A stretch of 64,000 nt of DNA from JAJZAM01 sp027391075 (GCA_027391075.1 DAHYHI010000015.1:124001-188000), one strand, 5' to 3'; positions 24,818 to 33,724 are shown, counted from the stretch's first letter. The notes: generated from the sequence alone by a model not told the origin. A program made the numbers and translations.

Positions 24818-25808
24818 TCGAACGCCTCCGCCACATCGACAACGCCAAGAGGACCAGCAGCGGTCCCGAGCTCGGGTCCGTTGCACCCCCGGAAGCGATT
24901 CCGCCGAAGTACTCGAAGCTGATCCAAAACACGGCTGCGACCACCACACCCGCAGCGAGCGCCGTCCGGAGCCGCCAGAAGGCTCCCACACCTACTGCGA
25001 TTTGCACAGCGCCGATAACAGCCGCGAGAGCAACGGCGTGATGGTTCGCCAGGAGGGACAAAGGCTGCCCCAAAGCGACCACCCAGGCAGGGTTCCCCAA
25101 CGACGACTCCTCAAGGTTCGCCCGCAGCACCAGCGAGGTGGACATCACCCATGTGAATGCGAGCAGCACCTGCCCGGCCCACAACGTCACCCAAACGGCT
25201 AGGCCAAGGCGCAGCGAAACCGGCATCTCCAGCGTCGAACCAGACTCGAAGCGCTCAGCGCCGCCGACACCACTCTGCGCCGACTCACCCACGCTCCACT
25301 CGCGCCTAGTCCACTGGCCATCGGTCCGCCTTGGGGAGGGGAAAGCGAGAAGCCCGATAGTCGGGTACAGGAGGGCTGCGCCGGGGGCGCCGGTCGCCAT
25401 CATCGCGAAGCCGCTCGGCAAGCCGCCGAAACCTTCACCCACCCACCAAACGCCGAGGGCGTAGGGAACCGAAACTGCTATCGCAACTCGCTCGCACTTG
25501 CCTGTAACAAGCGCGAGACCAATCCCCAACTGGAAGGCCACGAAGACACCGTTGCACAGTGGCGCGTGCGCAGCGATCACCGACACCGCCCACAATATGG
25601 ACCTGCTCGCCCATGCCGGTTCGCCCATGACCGACTGTGCCAGGGAATCCCGCCACCATGCGGCGGTGAAGAATCTCGGGTTCGCCTGGAGGAAACCATC
25701 GACAAGCCAGATCGCTCCGAGCCAAAACCGAACCTTTCGGCGGCTGAGCAGTGGTTTCACACTGTATGTTCGTAGACGCCTCACAAGCGGATCACGCGTC
25801 GGGCTCAT
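24711..25808 (-). CDS. Multi-pass membrane protein, DoxX-like
   Basis: This 365-residue protein has about seven or eight hydrophobic segments. The N-terminus, FWLGAIWLVDGFLQANPRFF, resembles DoxX-type proteins, and later segments include LLVLLALSMWRR and AVALAAVIGAVQIAVGVGAFW. A cytoplasmic or periplasmic loop at about residues 165-190 is hydrophilic. I do not recognise a precise family. It is transcribed away from the cupredoxin gene, and its last 35 codons overlap the YdjC gene on the other strand. A function in membrane redox or quinone chemistry would be speculation. Confidence 0.65.
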   Translation of the reverse strand: MSPTRDPLVRRLRTYSVKPLLSRRKVRFWLGAIWLVDGFLQANPRFFTAAWWRDSLAQSVMGEPAWASRSILWAVSVIAAHAPLCNGVFVAFQLGIGLALVTGKCERVAIAVSVPYALGVWWVGEGFGGLPSGFAMMATGAPGAALLYPTIGLLAFPSPRRTDGQWTRREWSVGESAQSGVGGAERFESGSTLEMPVSLRLGLAVWVTLWAGQVLLAFTWVMSTSLVLRANLEESSLGNPAWVVALGQPLSLLANHHAVALAAVIGAVQIAVGVGAFWRLRTALAAGVVVAAVFWISFEYFGGIASGGATDPSSGPLLVLLALSMWRRRSISASPTGAAEACAGLGILRDEPQGGWKAPEASPTT

Positions 25809-25849
25809 CCAACTTGAGCGTCCGCTACGAATGTCCGTACGTGTTCAAG

Positions 25850-26314
25850 ATGACGACCAAGGACTCCGGTTCTTCAGCGACGAAACCGCCGACAGCCTCG
25901 AAGCGAACCCGTGCAGGAGTGGGCTTGGCTGCGGTGCTCGCCGCTTCCCTGTTGGCCGCGTGTGGCTCCCAGGTCACCAAGACATCCTCGCCTTCGACTG
26001 TGCCAACCTCGACGGTGCAACGACCTTCGACCAGCGGTCCAGCTTCTGGCTCTCCGTTGACCCAGGCTGACGTAGTCAACATAAAAGACTTCGCATTTAC
26101 ACCTTCCACGCTGACCGTATCACCCGGAGCGACCATAGTCGTCCACAACGTAGACGTCGCCACGCACACACTTACCTCGACTGCCGGAGCCTTTAATACC
26201 GGTGACATATCACCCGGGTCATCCAAAACGTTCGTCGCACCGAAGACTCCAGGGACATACCCCTATATATGTGAGATACACCAGTTCATGCACGGCACGT
26301 TGATCGTGCGATAA
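25850..26314 (+). CDS. Cupredoxin-domain lipoprotein (type 1 copper)
   Basis: The 154-residue protein has a lipoprotein signal with the lipobox LLAAC (Cys38), a Ser/Thr/Pro-rich linker to about residue 70, and a plastocyanin-like domain. The probable type 1 copper ligands are His106 (NVDVATHT), Cys141, His144 and Met147 (YPYICEIHQFMHG). It should be anchored outside the membrane and carry electrons. I chose the ATG at 25850; the frame to 25751 is longer and lacks a signal-like continuation. It is 91 bases upstream of two ferritin-like genes, which suggests one functional unit. Confidence 0.85.
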   Translation: MTTKDSGSSATKPPTASKRTRAGVGLAAVLAASLLAACGSQVTKTSSPSTVPTSTVQRPSTSGPASGSPLTQADVVNIKDFAFTPSTLTVSPGATIVVHNVDVATHTLTSTAGAFNTGDISPGSSKTFVAPKTPGTYPYICEIHQFMHGTLIVR

Positions 26315-26405
26315 GCGCGTAGAGCTCTCACGTCCCTCCCAAACTGATAATCCCTGCAGTCCCCGACAACCAACGAACCCGACAAACAACAAAGGAGCAT
26401 GCCAT

Positions 26406-27284
26406 ATGCCAATAGATGAACGGGCTTTCGCGTCTTTGATAGAAGAGTCCCAGGACCTTCACTCTCAAGCTATGCGAAGGACTAACAGCACTCTCGAAGA
26501 GCTCGTGGATGTAGGCCTGCAGTCAAGGTCAAAGAACAGTCTCAGCGTCGAGCAAGCGGCCTCTTCCCACACGATCGAAGCGGCGAGCCCAGGCCTGAAC
26601 CGCACCACCCTCGTCGGAGGGGCCCTGGCCGCGACCGCGTTCACTGCGGCGCTTGCCGGTCTGGCGTCGACCCCGGCGTTCGCTTCGAGCGCGACGGACA
26701 TTCAGATACTCCAGACGGCCGCTTCCATCGAAAACCTGGCCGTGAGCACCTACACGACAGCGCTGACCCTACCCTACATTGGTGGCTCGTCGGCCAACCC
26801 TGTCATCAAGGCTTTTGCTACGACCACTCTGAGTCAGCATCGCCAGCACGGCCAAGCCTTCAACTCAGCTATAACTGCTCTGGGTGGCAAACAGCAGACG
26901 GGTCCCGACCCCAAGTATGTCCCGGTAGTAAACTCTGCGGTTGCCGCCATCACCAAAGACTCTGCCTCGGCCGGAGCTTTGGCTGTCGTAGACCTGGCGA
27001 TGACACTTGAGAACGTAGCCGCTGAGACGTACGTCAACAATTGTTCGATACTCGCCGACTCCAATGCCAAGGCGATCACCGCATCGATAATGGGAGTGGA
27101 AGCTCAACACGTAGCCGTGCTAAGCGCCGTCAAAGCTCTGCTGACCGCAAACGCTCCGCAGCTCATAGCCTTGAGCCCAACAGTCGTCGACAGCCTTCCA
27201 GCCGCTGCAGGATCGGTGGGCTTCCCGAACGCTTTCTATCCAGTCAGTAATGCCAGCCCAGCTAGCGAAGGAGCTCTCTCCTGA
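26406..27284 (+). CDS. Exported ferritin-like domain protein (first of a pair)
   Basis: The 292-residue protein has a ferritin-like four-helix region with candidate di-iron residues Glu109 (ASIENLAV), His145/His148 (SQHRQHG), Glu202 (TLENVAAETY), Glu232 and His235 (GVEAQHVAV). A hydrophobic export segment lies unusually far in, at about residues 66-92, ending PAFA, after a 60-residue polar N-terminus; no twin Arg precedes it directly. AAAGGAG lies upstream of the ATG. Its TGA overlaps the next ATG by one base (TGATG). A Ferritin_2-type fold is likely; the role, perhaps metal redox outside the membrane, is inferred. Confidence 0.82.
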   Translation: MPIDERAFASLIEESQDLHSQAMRRTNSTLEELVDVGLQSRSKNSLSVEQAASSHTIEAASPGLNRTTLVGGALAATAFTAALAGLASTPAFASSATDIQILQTAASIENLAVSTYTTALTLPYIGGSSANPVIKAFATTTLSQHRQHGQAFNSAITALGGKQQTGPDPKYVPVVNSAVAAITKDSASAGALAVVDLAMTLENVAAETYVNNCSILADSNAKAITASIMGVEAQHVAVLSAVKALLTANAPQLIALSPTVVDSLPAAAGSVGFPNAFYPVSNASPASEGALS

Positions 27285-28147
27285 TGTCAATGTCAAATGA
27301 TCACCTGTCGGACCGTGAACTGTCCGCCATGACCAAGACCCTCGACGATATGCACAACGATCAGGCTATGCCTGCCATGCGGGCTGCCGTCGCGCAGTGG
27401 GTGGACACTCTTCGCTCCGGTGGCGAGACCCTAAGCGAGAGAGTAGCGACTCGTCGTAAGTTCCTTTTGGGTGCCGCAGGACTTGGGGCCTCGGGCCTCG
27501 TTGTCGCCGCCTGTGGTTCGTCTTCGAAATCCTCCACGGCGCCAACTTCAGTGGCTGCTCCGGCAGCCTCTACTACAGCACCGGCCTCCTCCTCGGGCGC
27601 ACTAACTGGCGACTTGGCGGTTGCTGCCATGGCAGCCAGCCTGGAGAACCTGGGCGTATACGCTTATAACGCCGGTATCGCTGCCGCGACGGCTGGAAAG
27701 CTAGGCAAGGTTCCCCCAGCGGTTGTGACCTTCGCTCAGACCGCCAAGGCGCAGCACATGGCACACGCCCAGGCGTGGAACTCTGCACTGACCGGTGCCG
27801 GCAAGTCAGCTGTCACCGCTACCGACCCAGCGTTGACTCCTACTGTGAACTCTGCGTTCGCGAAGGTTACGAATGCGTCCGAGCTGGCCCAGCTGGCTTT
27901 GCTCATCGAGAATATCGCAGCACAGACTTACCAGAAAGCAATCCCAGTGCTTTCAGCTTCGAGCTCTATCGGAGTTGCGGCGACGATCGCCCCGGTCGAG
28001 ATGCAACACGCCGCCATCTTGTACTACGTTCTCGGCCAGTACCCGGGAATCCAAGGGACACAATCAAATATGTACGCATCTGGAAGTCCCCTCGCTTTCA
28101 ACCCTACGACTCTGGCGCGGCCTGCGTCGGACTACACGGGGTCGTAG
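27284..28147 (+). CDS. Tat-exported ferritin-like lipoprotein (second of a pair)
   Basis: The 287-residue protein repeats the architecture of its neighbour. A 55-residue polar N-terminus is followed by a twin-arginine signal TRRKFLLGAAGLGASG and a lipobox VVAAC (Cys77). A Ser/Thr/Ala linker and a ferritin-like domain with Glu121, His158/His161 (AQHMAHAQ), Glu209 and Glu239/His242 (VEMQHAA) follow. Tat export implies a folded, cofactor-loaded protein. The one-base overlap with the previous gene shows tight coupling. Together with the cupredoxin it forms a surface metal/electron cluster. Confidence 0.85.
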   Translation: MSMSNDHLSDRELSAMTKTLDDMHNDQAMPAMRAAVAQWVDTLRSGGETLSERVATRRKFLLGAAGLGASGLVVAACGSSSKSSTAPTSVAAPAASTTAPASSSGALTGDLAVAAMAASLENLGVYAYNAGIAAATAGKLGKVPPAVVTFAQTAKAQHMAHAQAWNSALTGAGKSAVTATDPALTPTVNSAFAKVTNASELAQLALLIENIAAQTYQKAIPVLSASSSIGVAATIAPVEMQHAAILYYVLGQYPGIQGTQSNMYASGSPLAFNPTTLARPASDYTGS

Positions 28148-28163
28148 CAGTTCGGTCTGATCC

Positions 28164-29546
28164 TCAGATCGCCTGGGCGAGCCGGGCAGCTAAGGTCTCC
28201 AGACCGGCAGCCCGGCTCGCCTTGACCAAGACCGCCAGGTCGGGGCCGCCTTCGCCTAGGGCGTCTTTGATAGCCCAGAAGCTTGTCAATGGCTCAACGC
28301 CGTATTCTGTGGTGGCGACGGTGAGCAAGTCGACTCCGATATCCTCGGCCATCTGAGCTATCTTGCGGTGCTCGGCAGGGCCAGACGAACCCAGTTCCGC
28401 CATGGGTCCGAGAATGGCCACCATCCGTTTGGCTTTGAGATCTCGTAGTGCTAGCAAGGCAGCCTCCATGGATTCGGGGTTGGCGTTGTAGGTGTCGTTG
28501 ATGATCGCCGTTCCGGTTGCCGTCCGTTGAAGCTCCATGCGAAATGCTGATATACGGGCGTTCCTCATGGCCTCTGCGGCTTCCGCCAGGTCGACGCCGA
28601 CCGTGGCTGCGACGCTGAGCGCAGCGGTGGCGTTGGACACTTGGTGTGCGCCTCGGGCTTCGAGCCTTACCTGCAGGGACCCCCACGGCGAGCGCAGGTC
28701 GAACGTCGGGCGAAGTTCGGCGTCCAGGTGGATGTTGTCAGCTAGGACGTCGACGCCTGAGTCGCCCTTAGCCCCAAGGGCGGTCGCGTATAGGAGGCAC
28801 CTGGCGGTGGTCTTGGAAGTCATCGCTCTGACTCGTTCGTAGTCGGCGTTCAGGACTGCGACACCGCCCGGCGGTAGAGCCGCCACCAGTTCGGATTTAG
28901 CCCGGGCAACACCGTCGAGGTCACCGAGCATCTCTATGTGAGCTTTCGCCACTGCTGTCACGACTCCGACGTCGGGACGGGCGATCTCGCACAGCTTCGC
29001 AATGTGGCCGTGCCCTCTGGCCCCCATCTCCAACACCGCAACCTCACATCTATCCGGGGCGTTGGCGAGGGTCAGCGGCACTCCGAGCTCGTTGTTGTAG
29101 GAACGGAAGCTTGCAGCCACGATCTTCGCTGCACCGATCGCAGCAGCAGCTAGGTCCTTGGTGGATGTCTTGCCCACCGACCCGGTGATGCCGACAACAG
29201 GACCGCCGAGGCGGGCGCGCGCCGCTCGGCCGATAGCGCTGAGAGCCGAAGCAGTGTCGCCAACTTCTATCACAGCGACTCCGCTTGCGGCGGCCTCCGC
29301 GAAGTTGCCTTGCTGCACCAGCACGGCCTTTGCTCCCGCGGCGACTGCAGCCCCGACGAAGTCATGGCCGTCTCTGTCGGCTCGTATGGCCACGAAGAGC
29401 TGCCCGGGTTGCAAGGTTCTCGTGTCAATCGAGACTCCGGTGATCTCCAGCGAGCGATCCACGCCCCCCCGCGCGGCTTCGCCAGTAAGGCAGCCACCGG
29501 CTGCAACGACCAGGTCATTCAAGGTCCAACTCATGGCTTCGATCAT
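28164..29546 (-). CDS. murF: UDP-N-acetylmuramoyl-tripeptide--D-alanyl-D-alanine ligase
   Basis: MurF adds D-Ala-D-Ala to the muramoyl tripeptide in peptidoglycan synthesis. The 460-residue protein has the ATP-binding GITGSVGKTSTKDL, the central DTYNANPESMEAAL, and VAILGPMAELG, all family features. The ATG at 29546 opens the frame; a second ATG four codons later (MSWTLNDL) is an equally possible start. It is divergent from ddl, whose product it uses, across 70 bases, which links supply and use of the dipeptide. Confidence 0.94.
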   Translation of the reverse strand: MIEAMSWTLNDLVVAAGGCLTGEAARGGVDRSLEITGVSIDTRTLQPGQLFVAIRADRDGHDFVGAAVAAGAKAVLVQQGNFAEAAASGVAVIEVGDTASALSAIGRAARARLGGPVVGITGSVGKTSTKDLAAAAIGAAKIVAASFRSYNNELGVPLTLANAPDRCEVAVLEMGARGHGHIAKLCEIARPDVGVVTAVAKAHIEMLGDLDGVARAKSELVAALPPGGVAVLNADYERVRAMTSKTTARCLLYATALGAKGDSGVDVLADNIHLDAELRPTFDLRSPWGSLQVRLEARGAHQVSNATAALSVAATVGVDLAEAAEAMRNARISAFRMELQRTATGTAIINDTYNANPESMEAALLALRDLKAKRMVAILGPMAELGSSGPAEHRKIAQMAEDIGVDLLTVATTEYGVEPLTSFWAIKDALGEGGPDLAVLVKASRAAGLETLAARLAQAI

Positions 29547-29616
29547 GGCAGCTAAAAAGCTAACCTGTAGTGCTGGTGACCGACGCTATGGTTCGCACGT
29601 CGTGCTCTGCGCAACG

Positions 29617-30810
29617 ATGAGCGACACAAAAACTCTGCTCGTGGTCGTATACGGCGGGCGTTCGGCCGAGCACGACGTCTCGTGTGTCTCGGCCCTGAAC
29701 GTAGTTGCAGCCGTCGACCCTCGACGATACGAGCTCCGGGTGGTGGGGATAACGACCTCAGGAACCTGGCTGGATGTCACCGGAGCAGCGCTGGCCGCTG
29801 GAGCAGCTGGGGCGGCGACTCTTCCTTCACCTGACTCCCTTACAAAACCCGAAGGTGTCATACTCTCCGGGGGTTCCGGCACCGGGGCCGGTCCGACGTT
29901 GCGCCCTGAGCTTCTCGTTCCCCGGCCGACGACCCCGAAAAACCCCGCGACCCCGAAAGACTCGCCGTCCTCTGGAGCAGTTGTGGCCGGCTCAGGCAAA
30001 CACAGCCAGCGGACCGTCGTATTGCCGCTCTTGCACGGGCCGATGGGAGAAGACGGGACCCTTCAGGGTCTTCTCGAGCTTGCCGGGGTCGCCTATTGCG
30101 GCCCCGGAGTTGCCGGTTGCGCCGCCGCGATGGACAAGGGTCTCGCCAAGTGTCTCCTAGCCTCAGCGGGTCTGCCGCAGGCTCGCCACTTGTATCTCCG
30201 CGAAGCAGACACCGACGAGACGATAGTCGATAGGGTCATATCCGAGCTCGGCTGGCCGGTGTTCGTGAAACCGGCGAACATGGGTTCTTCGATCGGTATT
30301 ACCAAGGTCAGGCAGCCTCTCGACCTCGCAGCTGCCCTCGAAAAGGCCTTCCGCTACGACACTGCCGTGGTAATAGAGGAGAATATCGAAGGTCGTGAGC
30401 TTGAGATCGGGGTTCTTGGATGGCCAGAGCTTCGGGCGTCGTTACCGGGTGAGATCAAGCCGAGCGCTGAGTTCTACGACTACGACGACAAGTACGTTTT
30501 GGGGACTGCCGGACTGGAAGTGCCGGCCGTCGTCAGCTCCGACGTGGCTGAGAAAATGGCCGAGCTTGCGGTGTCGGCGTGCCGGGCCCTGCGAGTGGAC
30601 TCGATGGCGCGGGTGGACTTCCTCTACGAAGTCAGCGGTAGGGGCTTGTTGATCAACGAGGTGAACTCGATCCCCGGTTTCACGTCTATTTCCATGTTCC
30701 CCAGGCTGTGGGAGGCCTCAGGGTTGTCTTACGGCACGCTCATAGACGAGCTCGTGGAAAACGCCTGGCTGCGTCACGAACGCCGGCGGCGCTTCGAGAC
30801 CGGCCGCTAG
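29617..30810 (+). CDS. ddl: D-alanine--D-alanine ligase
   Basis: Ddl makes the D-Ala-D-Ala dipeptide. The 397-residue ATP-grasp protein has VVYGGRSAEHDVSCVSA, LHGPMGEDGTLQGLLE, the KPANMGSSIGITKV ATP loop and NEVNSIPGFTSISMFP. An insert of about 55 residues rich in Pro/Gly/Thr (around residues 65-120) lengthens the N-terminal domain. The frame runs back to 29158 across murF, but the family begins at MSDTKTLLVV, so I chose the ATG at 29617; a GTG at 29602 nine bases after TATGGT is also possible. Confidence 0.93.
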   Translation: MSDTKTLLVVVYGGRSAEHDVSCVSALNVVAAVDPRRYELRVVGITTSGTWLDVTGAALAAGAAGAATLPSPDSLTKPEGVILSGGSGTGAGPTLRPELLVPRPTTPKNPATPKDSPSSGAVVAGSGKHSQRTVVLPLLHGPMGEDGTLQGLLELAGVAYCGPGVAGCAAAMDKGLAKCLLASAGLPQARHLYLREADTDETIVDRVISELGWPVFVKPANMGSSIGITKVRQPLDLAAALEKAFRYDTAVVIEENIEGRELEIGVLGWPELRASLPGEIKPSAEFYDYDDKYVLGTAGLEVPAVVSSDVAEKMAELAVSACRALRVDSMARVDFLYEVSGRGLLINEVNSIPGFTSISMFPRLWEASGLSYGTLIDELVENAWLRHERRRRFETGR

Positions 30811-30849
30811 CCGCCGAAGCCCTAGATCACTAGGTCGACCCGAGCTAGG

Positions 30850-30864
30850 CAGCCGGTTCGGCTG
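30850..30864. terminator. Small hairpin between ddl and the anti-sigma gene
   Basis: CAGCCG/CGGCTG with a three-base loop lies between the two convergent genes (65-base gap). The stem is short and without a U-tract. Confidence 0.25.
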
Positions 30865-30875
30865 TCGCGACTAGG

Positions 30876-31709
30876 TCAGTTGAGACGACCTACCGCTAGA
30901 GGCTTGTGGGTACTTTGCACCACTCCGCCCGAGACTTCGGCGGTGACAGCCAGCGCCACCAGGCCCGCTTCGGCCCTGAAAGGCACGACGCTTGGGGGTG
31001 TCGCTCCTACAAGACCGTAAGAGATCGTCTGGGTGCCTACCACACCCCACAACTGGTAGGTGTCCGTCGACGGAAGAGGGGATAGGTTTATCGAGTACAA
31101 GTAGCCTTGGCCCCCCGGGAGTATGACAGCATCGAGCTCCGGCCGGCCGGTGGATGAGTCGAGCACGACCTTCCTGGCTCCCGGAACAGCCAGAGCCCGG
31201 TCGACTTGGGCCATGGTCGGTTGGTCACCTACAGCTGCCAACTGACCGCTCAGATCGTTCACCCGCCCTTGGAGGTGCGCAACCTCGACTCCGAGAATGG
31301 CAACGATTCCCGCCGCCGCTGCGAGACTACCCAAGCGCGCCCACCGACCGGGCCTGAATCTCCGCTGGCGATTCTCCGGGCGCTTCGAAAGTGCAGCGTC
31401 GATGCGAGTCACGCCCGTCAAGGCGCCAACCCGTGAGCCAGGCCGGTCAGGTCTCGAGTCGGAGATCCCTGAGATAGAAGGCTCGTCGCTCAAACCCGAC
31501 GCGATCCGCTCCCACAGACCTTCAGGGGCGCTTTGGCCGGCATACGCCAATAGCCCGACCACTTCGAGATGGTTGCGCAGTTCGTTCGTGCACCTCGGGC
31601 ACGTCTCGAGATGCAGTTCGAGCGACTCACGCTCGTCGGGATCCACAGCGTCTACTGCCAATGCCCCGAGAAGCTGCTCTGCCTCAGCGTGAGGGATCAT
31701 TCTGGCCAT
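30876..31709 (-). CDS. Anti-sigma factor, RskA type with zinc-binding N-terminus
   Basis: The 277-residue protein holds an ECF sigma factor inactive at the membrane. The N-terminal anti-sigma domain has HLETCPRC (His33, Cys37, Cys40), the zinc-binding anti-sigma signature. A single membrane segment lies at about residues 122-143 (LGSLAAAAGIVAILGVEV). The C-terminal RskA domain is outside (GYLYSINLSPLPSTDTYQLWG). Its start overlaps the sigma gene by 13 bases. The ZAS Cys residues suggest possible thiol-redox control, of interest because mca is in the same run. Confidence 0.88.
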   Translation of the reverse strand: MARMIPHAEAEQLLGALAVDAVDPDERESLELHLETCPRCTNELRNHLEVVGLLAYAGQSAPEGLWERIASGLSDEPSISGISDSRPDRPGSRVGALTGVTRIDAALSKRPENRQRRFRPGRWARLGSLAAAAGIVAILGVEVAHLQGRVNDLSGQLAAVGDQPTMAQVDRALAVPGARKVVLDSSTGRPELDAVILPGGQGYLYSINLSPLPSTDTYQLWGVVGTQTISYGLVGATPPSVVPFRAEAGLVALAVTAEVSGGVVQSTHKPLAVGRLN

Positions 31710-32278
31710 GCCACACTCGCAGACGTGTCAGATAAAGCGAGGCGCATCCTCTTAAGTCCGTTCCTGATACGGCTTTTTACCGTGCCCTCGGGTGTGTCGA
31801 GCTCGGCGGCGACTTCCCTGTATGTACGCCCACCGAAATAGGCGAGCTCGATGGCACGCCTCTCCACGTCGGGAAGGTCCATTACGGCTTCCCTCACCTT
31901 TTCAGCTATCGCCATATCCCAAACCTCCCGCTCCAAGTCGTAACCGGCTTCCGCTGTTCCTTGGGCTTGACGTTGCTCCCTTACCGAGCGGGCCCGGTCG
32001 GACCGGATCACGTCGACCGAGCGGCCGTGTGTCTGGGCCAGCAGGAACGACCGTAGGGTCCCCCGCTCAGGGTCGAAACGCTCGGGCTGGTTCCACAACC
32101 TCAAGAAGATCTCCTGCACTATCTCTTCGGCGCGTCCGGGGTCACCCAGCAGCCGACGAGCCAGAGCGAACACCGCCCCTCCGTGTCGGCGGTATACCTC
32201 GGCTAGAGCGTCATCTCGCCAGCGCCCTATGGCTACCACCAACGCAGCGTCACTCCAATCGGCTAGGGAACGAGACAT
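31697..32278 (-). CDS. ECF-family RNA polymerase sigma factor
   Basis: The 193-residue protein has sigma region 2 (ALAEVYRRHGGAVFALARRLL, then AEEIVQEIFLRLWNQPERFDP and RGTLRSFLLAQTHGRSVDVIR) and region 4 (LPDVERRAIELAYFGGRTYREVA, then TPEGTVKSRIRNGLKRMR). It resembles the SigK/RskA-type groups. I chose the ATG at 32278; the frame to 32386 reaches into the SCP2 gene. It lies 59 bases after the SCP2 stop, in the same direction as mca. No target promoter was identified. Confidence 0.9.
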   Translation of the reverse strand: MSRSLADWSDAALVVAIGRWRDDALAEVYRRHGGAVFALARRLLGDPGRAEEIVQEIFLRLWNQPERFDPERGTLRSFLLAQTHGRSVDVIRSDRARSVREQRQAQGTAEAGYDLEREVWDMAIAEKVREAVMDLPDVERRAIELAYFGGRTYREVAAELDTPEGTVKSRIRNGLKRMRLALSDTSASVAWPE

Positions 32279-32337
32279 CCTGTCAGTGTCCGTAGCAGAC
32301 CCGCCTGGCGGATGTCGCGGGCCGCTTGAGCCCGCCC

Positions 32338-32811
32338 TCAAGCTGACCGCTCGAAGCCCGCCAGTTCGTTGACCGTCTTGAGCCACCTGGAGAAACCAGG
32401 ATCAGATGTTGAACGCAAGAAAGCCAGAGCAAGAGCGTCGTCCCCACTGCTCTTTAGGCGTCCGCGCATGAAGGCCACCGAAAGCTGGAGACGTCCGGAG
32501 AGGATCGTCTTCGCCTCGGAGGCGTCAACGCTCAGAGTCAAATCGCTGCCAGGGGGCGAACCGGTGCCTCCCTCACATGGCTTACCGTCCCGGTATGTCC
32601 AAAACAAAGATGCTTCTCTTCGCGGCGCTGACGCTACGGCGAACGTCACCGTCCCGTTAGCGCCAGGAGCGTCAGGAAGGAGCGGGTAGTACCGTCCCGC
32701 CTCGTCAAGCCAACCCGTCAGGTCGGCGCCGGCTGGAGCGCTCTCATCGCGGACCTCGGGGACGACTCCATGGGGACCTCGTGACCCGCCGCTCGCGTCG
32801 GTCTCAGCCAC
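32338..32811 (-). CDS. SCP2 sterol-binding-domain-like protein
   Basis: The 157-residue protein has a C-terminal lipid-carrier segment (LTLSVDASEAKTILSGRLQL, then VAFMRGRLKSSGDDALALAF) typical of SCP2-like domains. The N-terminal 40 residues are Pro/Gly-rich. I chose the GTG at 32811, which overlaps the mca stop (ends at 32804), over a frame to 32865. Coupling to mca suggests a link with thiol or lipid detoxification (inference). Confidence 0.7.
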   Translation of the reverse strand: MAETDASGGSRGPHGVVPEVRDESAPAGADLTGWLDEAGRYYPLLPDAPGANGTVTFAVASAPRREASLFWTYRDGKPCEGGTGSPPGSDLTLSVDASEAKTILSGRLQLSVAFMRGRLKSSGDDALALAFLRSTSDPGFSRWLKTVNELAGFERSA

Positions 32812-33712
32812 CGTGAGTCCGGCCCGACAGGGCCACGTCGATCCCAACGAAGAGGTCGTCGCCACCGGCGTCGGCCCCGGTCAGGTCACGTGCCACCTCG
32901 TACTCTTCGAATGGGTAGAGCTTGTCGGCGACCTCAGGGGGAAGTCCGAACCAGTGGGGGGAGTTCGGGTCTACCTGGGTGGCGTGAGCCAGCAGAGCTT
33001 CACGGGTTACCGAGGCCCGGTCGGACACGTCCACGACGATCATCGGCCGACCAGGGTCGCCCGCCGCGGCGTCAAGCTCCTCGGCTTTGAGCATCCGGGC
33101 CATTCGCTCGTCGCTAAAAGGCGAGTCCAAGCCAAGCTCGATGAATTTGTCGTGAGTAGCACGCATCCGCTTGACCGACCACCGCACGTAACACAACCGG
33201 GAGGGCTGCCACGCTACACCTGCCTGTATATACCTGTCCGGGTCGCCCGCAGCGTCGAACGCCAGCTCGCTTATCTCGTTGACCCGGAGGTGGTCGGGGT
33301 GGGGATAGCCACTTTGCTCCTTTGGGTAGGTGACTATCACCTGGGGACGCTCGCGGCGGATCACCTCGACCAGACGGCCTACCGCCTCGTCGAGAGGGGC
33401 CGAGGCGAAGCACCGCGGGTCGGCGTTGGCAGGCGAGCCGGGCATGCCCGAGTCCCGGTAGCCGAGCATGACGACCTCGTCGTATCCGATGATTCCCGCC
33501 GAGCGATCCAGCTCAGAGCGGCGGATCCCGGCCAGGTTGGCGCGCACTTCGTCGCTGTCCATCGCAGGGTTTAAGATGTCGCCCTCCTCTCCACCTGTGC
33601 AGGTGACGAGCACGGTGCGCACACCGGCGTCGTGGTACACGGCCACTGTCCCCGCGCCCTTGGACGCTTCGTCGTCAGGGTGAGCGTGAACGGTCAGAAG
33701 ACAACGTGACAT
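32804..33712 (-). CDS. mca: Mycothiol S-conjugate amidase
   Basis: Mca cleaves mycothiol S-conjugates of electrophiles to mercapturic acids and is a metal-dependent LmbE-fold amidase. The 302-residue protein has HAHPDDEASKGAGT (metal ligands), TGGEEGDILNP and YPHPDHLRVNE. The ASKGAG form points to Mca rather than MshB. The ATG at 33712 is preceded by TAGTCT six bases upstream and GGGAGA in between. It begins a four-gene run with SCP2, sigma and anti-sigma. Mycothiol is limited to actinobacteria, which supports the taxonomic guess. Confidence 0.92.
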   Translation of the reverse strand: MSRCLLTVHAHPDDEASKGAGTVAVYHDAGVRTVLVTCTGGEEGDILNPAMDSDEVRANLAGIRRSELDRSAGIIGYDEVVMLGYRDSGMPGSPANADPRCFASAPLDEAVGRLVEVIRRERPQVIVTYPKEQSGYPHPDHLRVNEISELAFDAAGDPDRYIQAGVAWQPSRLCYVRWSVKRMRATHDKFIELGLDSPFSDERMARMLKAEELDAAAGDPGRPMIVVDVSDRASVTREALLAHATQVDPNSPHWFGLPPEVADKLYPFEEYEVARDLTGADAGGDDLFVGIDVALSGRTHGG

Positions 33713-33718
33713 TCTCCC

Positions 33719-33724
33719 AGACTA
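33719..33724 (-). promoter_or_regulatory. Leaderless -10 of the mca operon
   Basis: TAGTCT on the minus strand is followed by six bases (GGGAGA) and the ATG. GGGAG could also act as a Shine-Dalgarno element. Confidence 0.5.

Noticed and set aside
29158..29616. 153-codon extension upstream of ddl
   Set aside because: It lies opposite murF and has no Ddl similarity; the family starts near 29617.
32813..33574. 253-codon plus-strand frame opposite mca
   Set aside because: Shadow of mca, which has complete family motifs.
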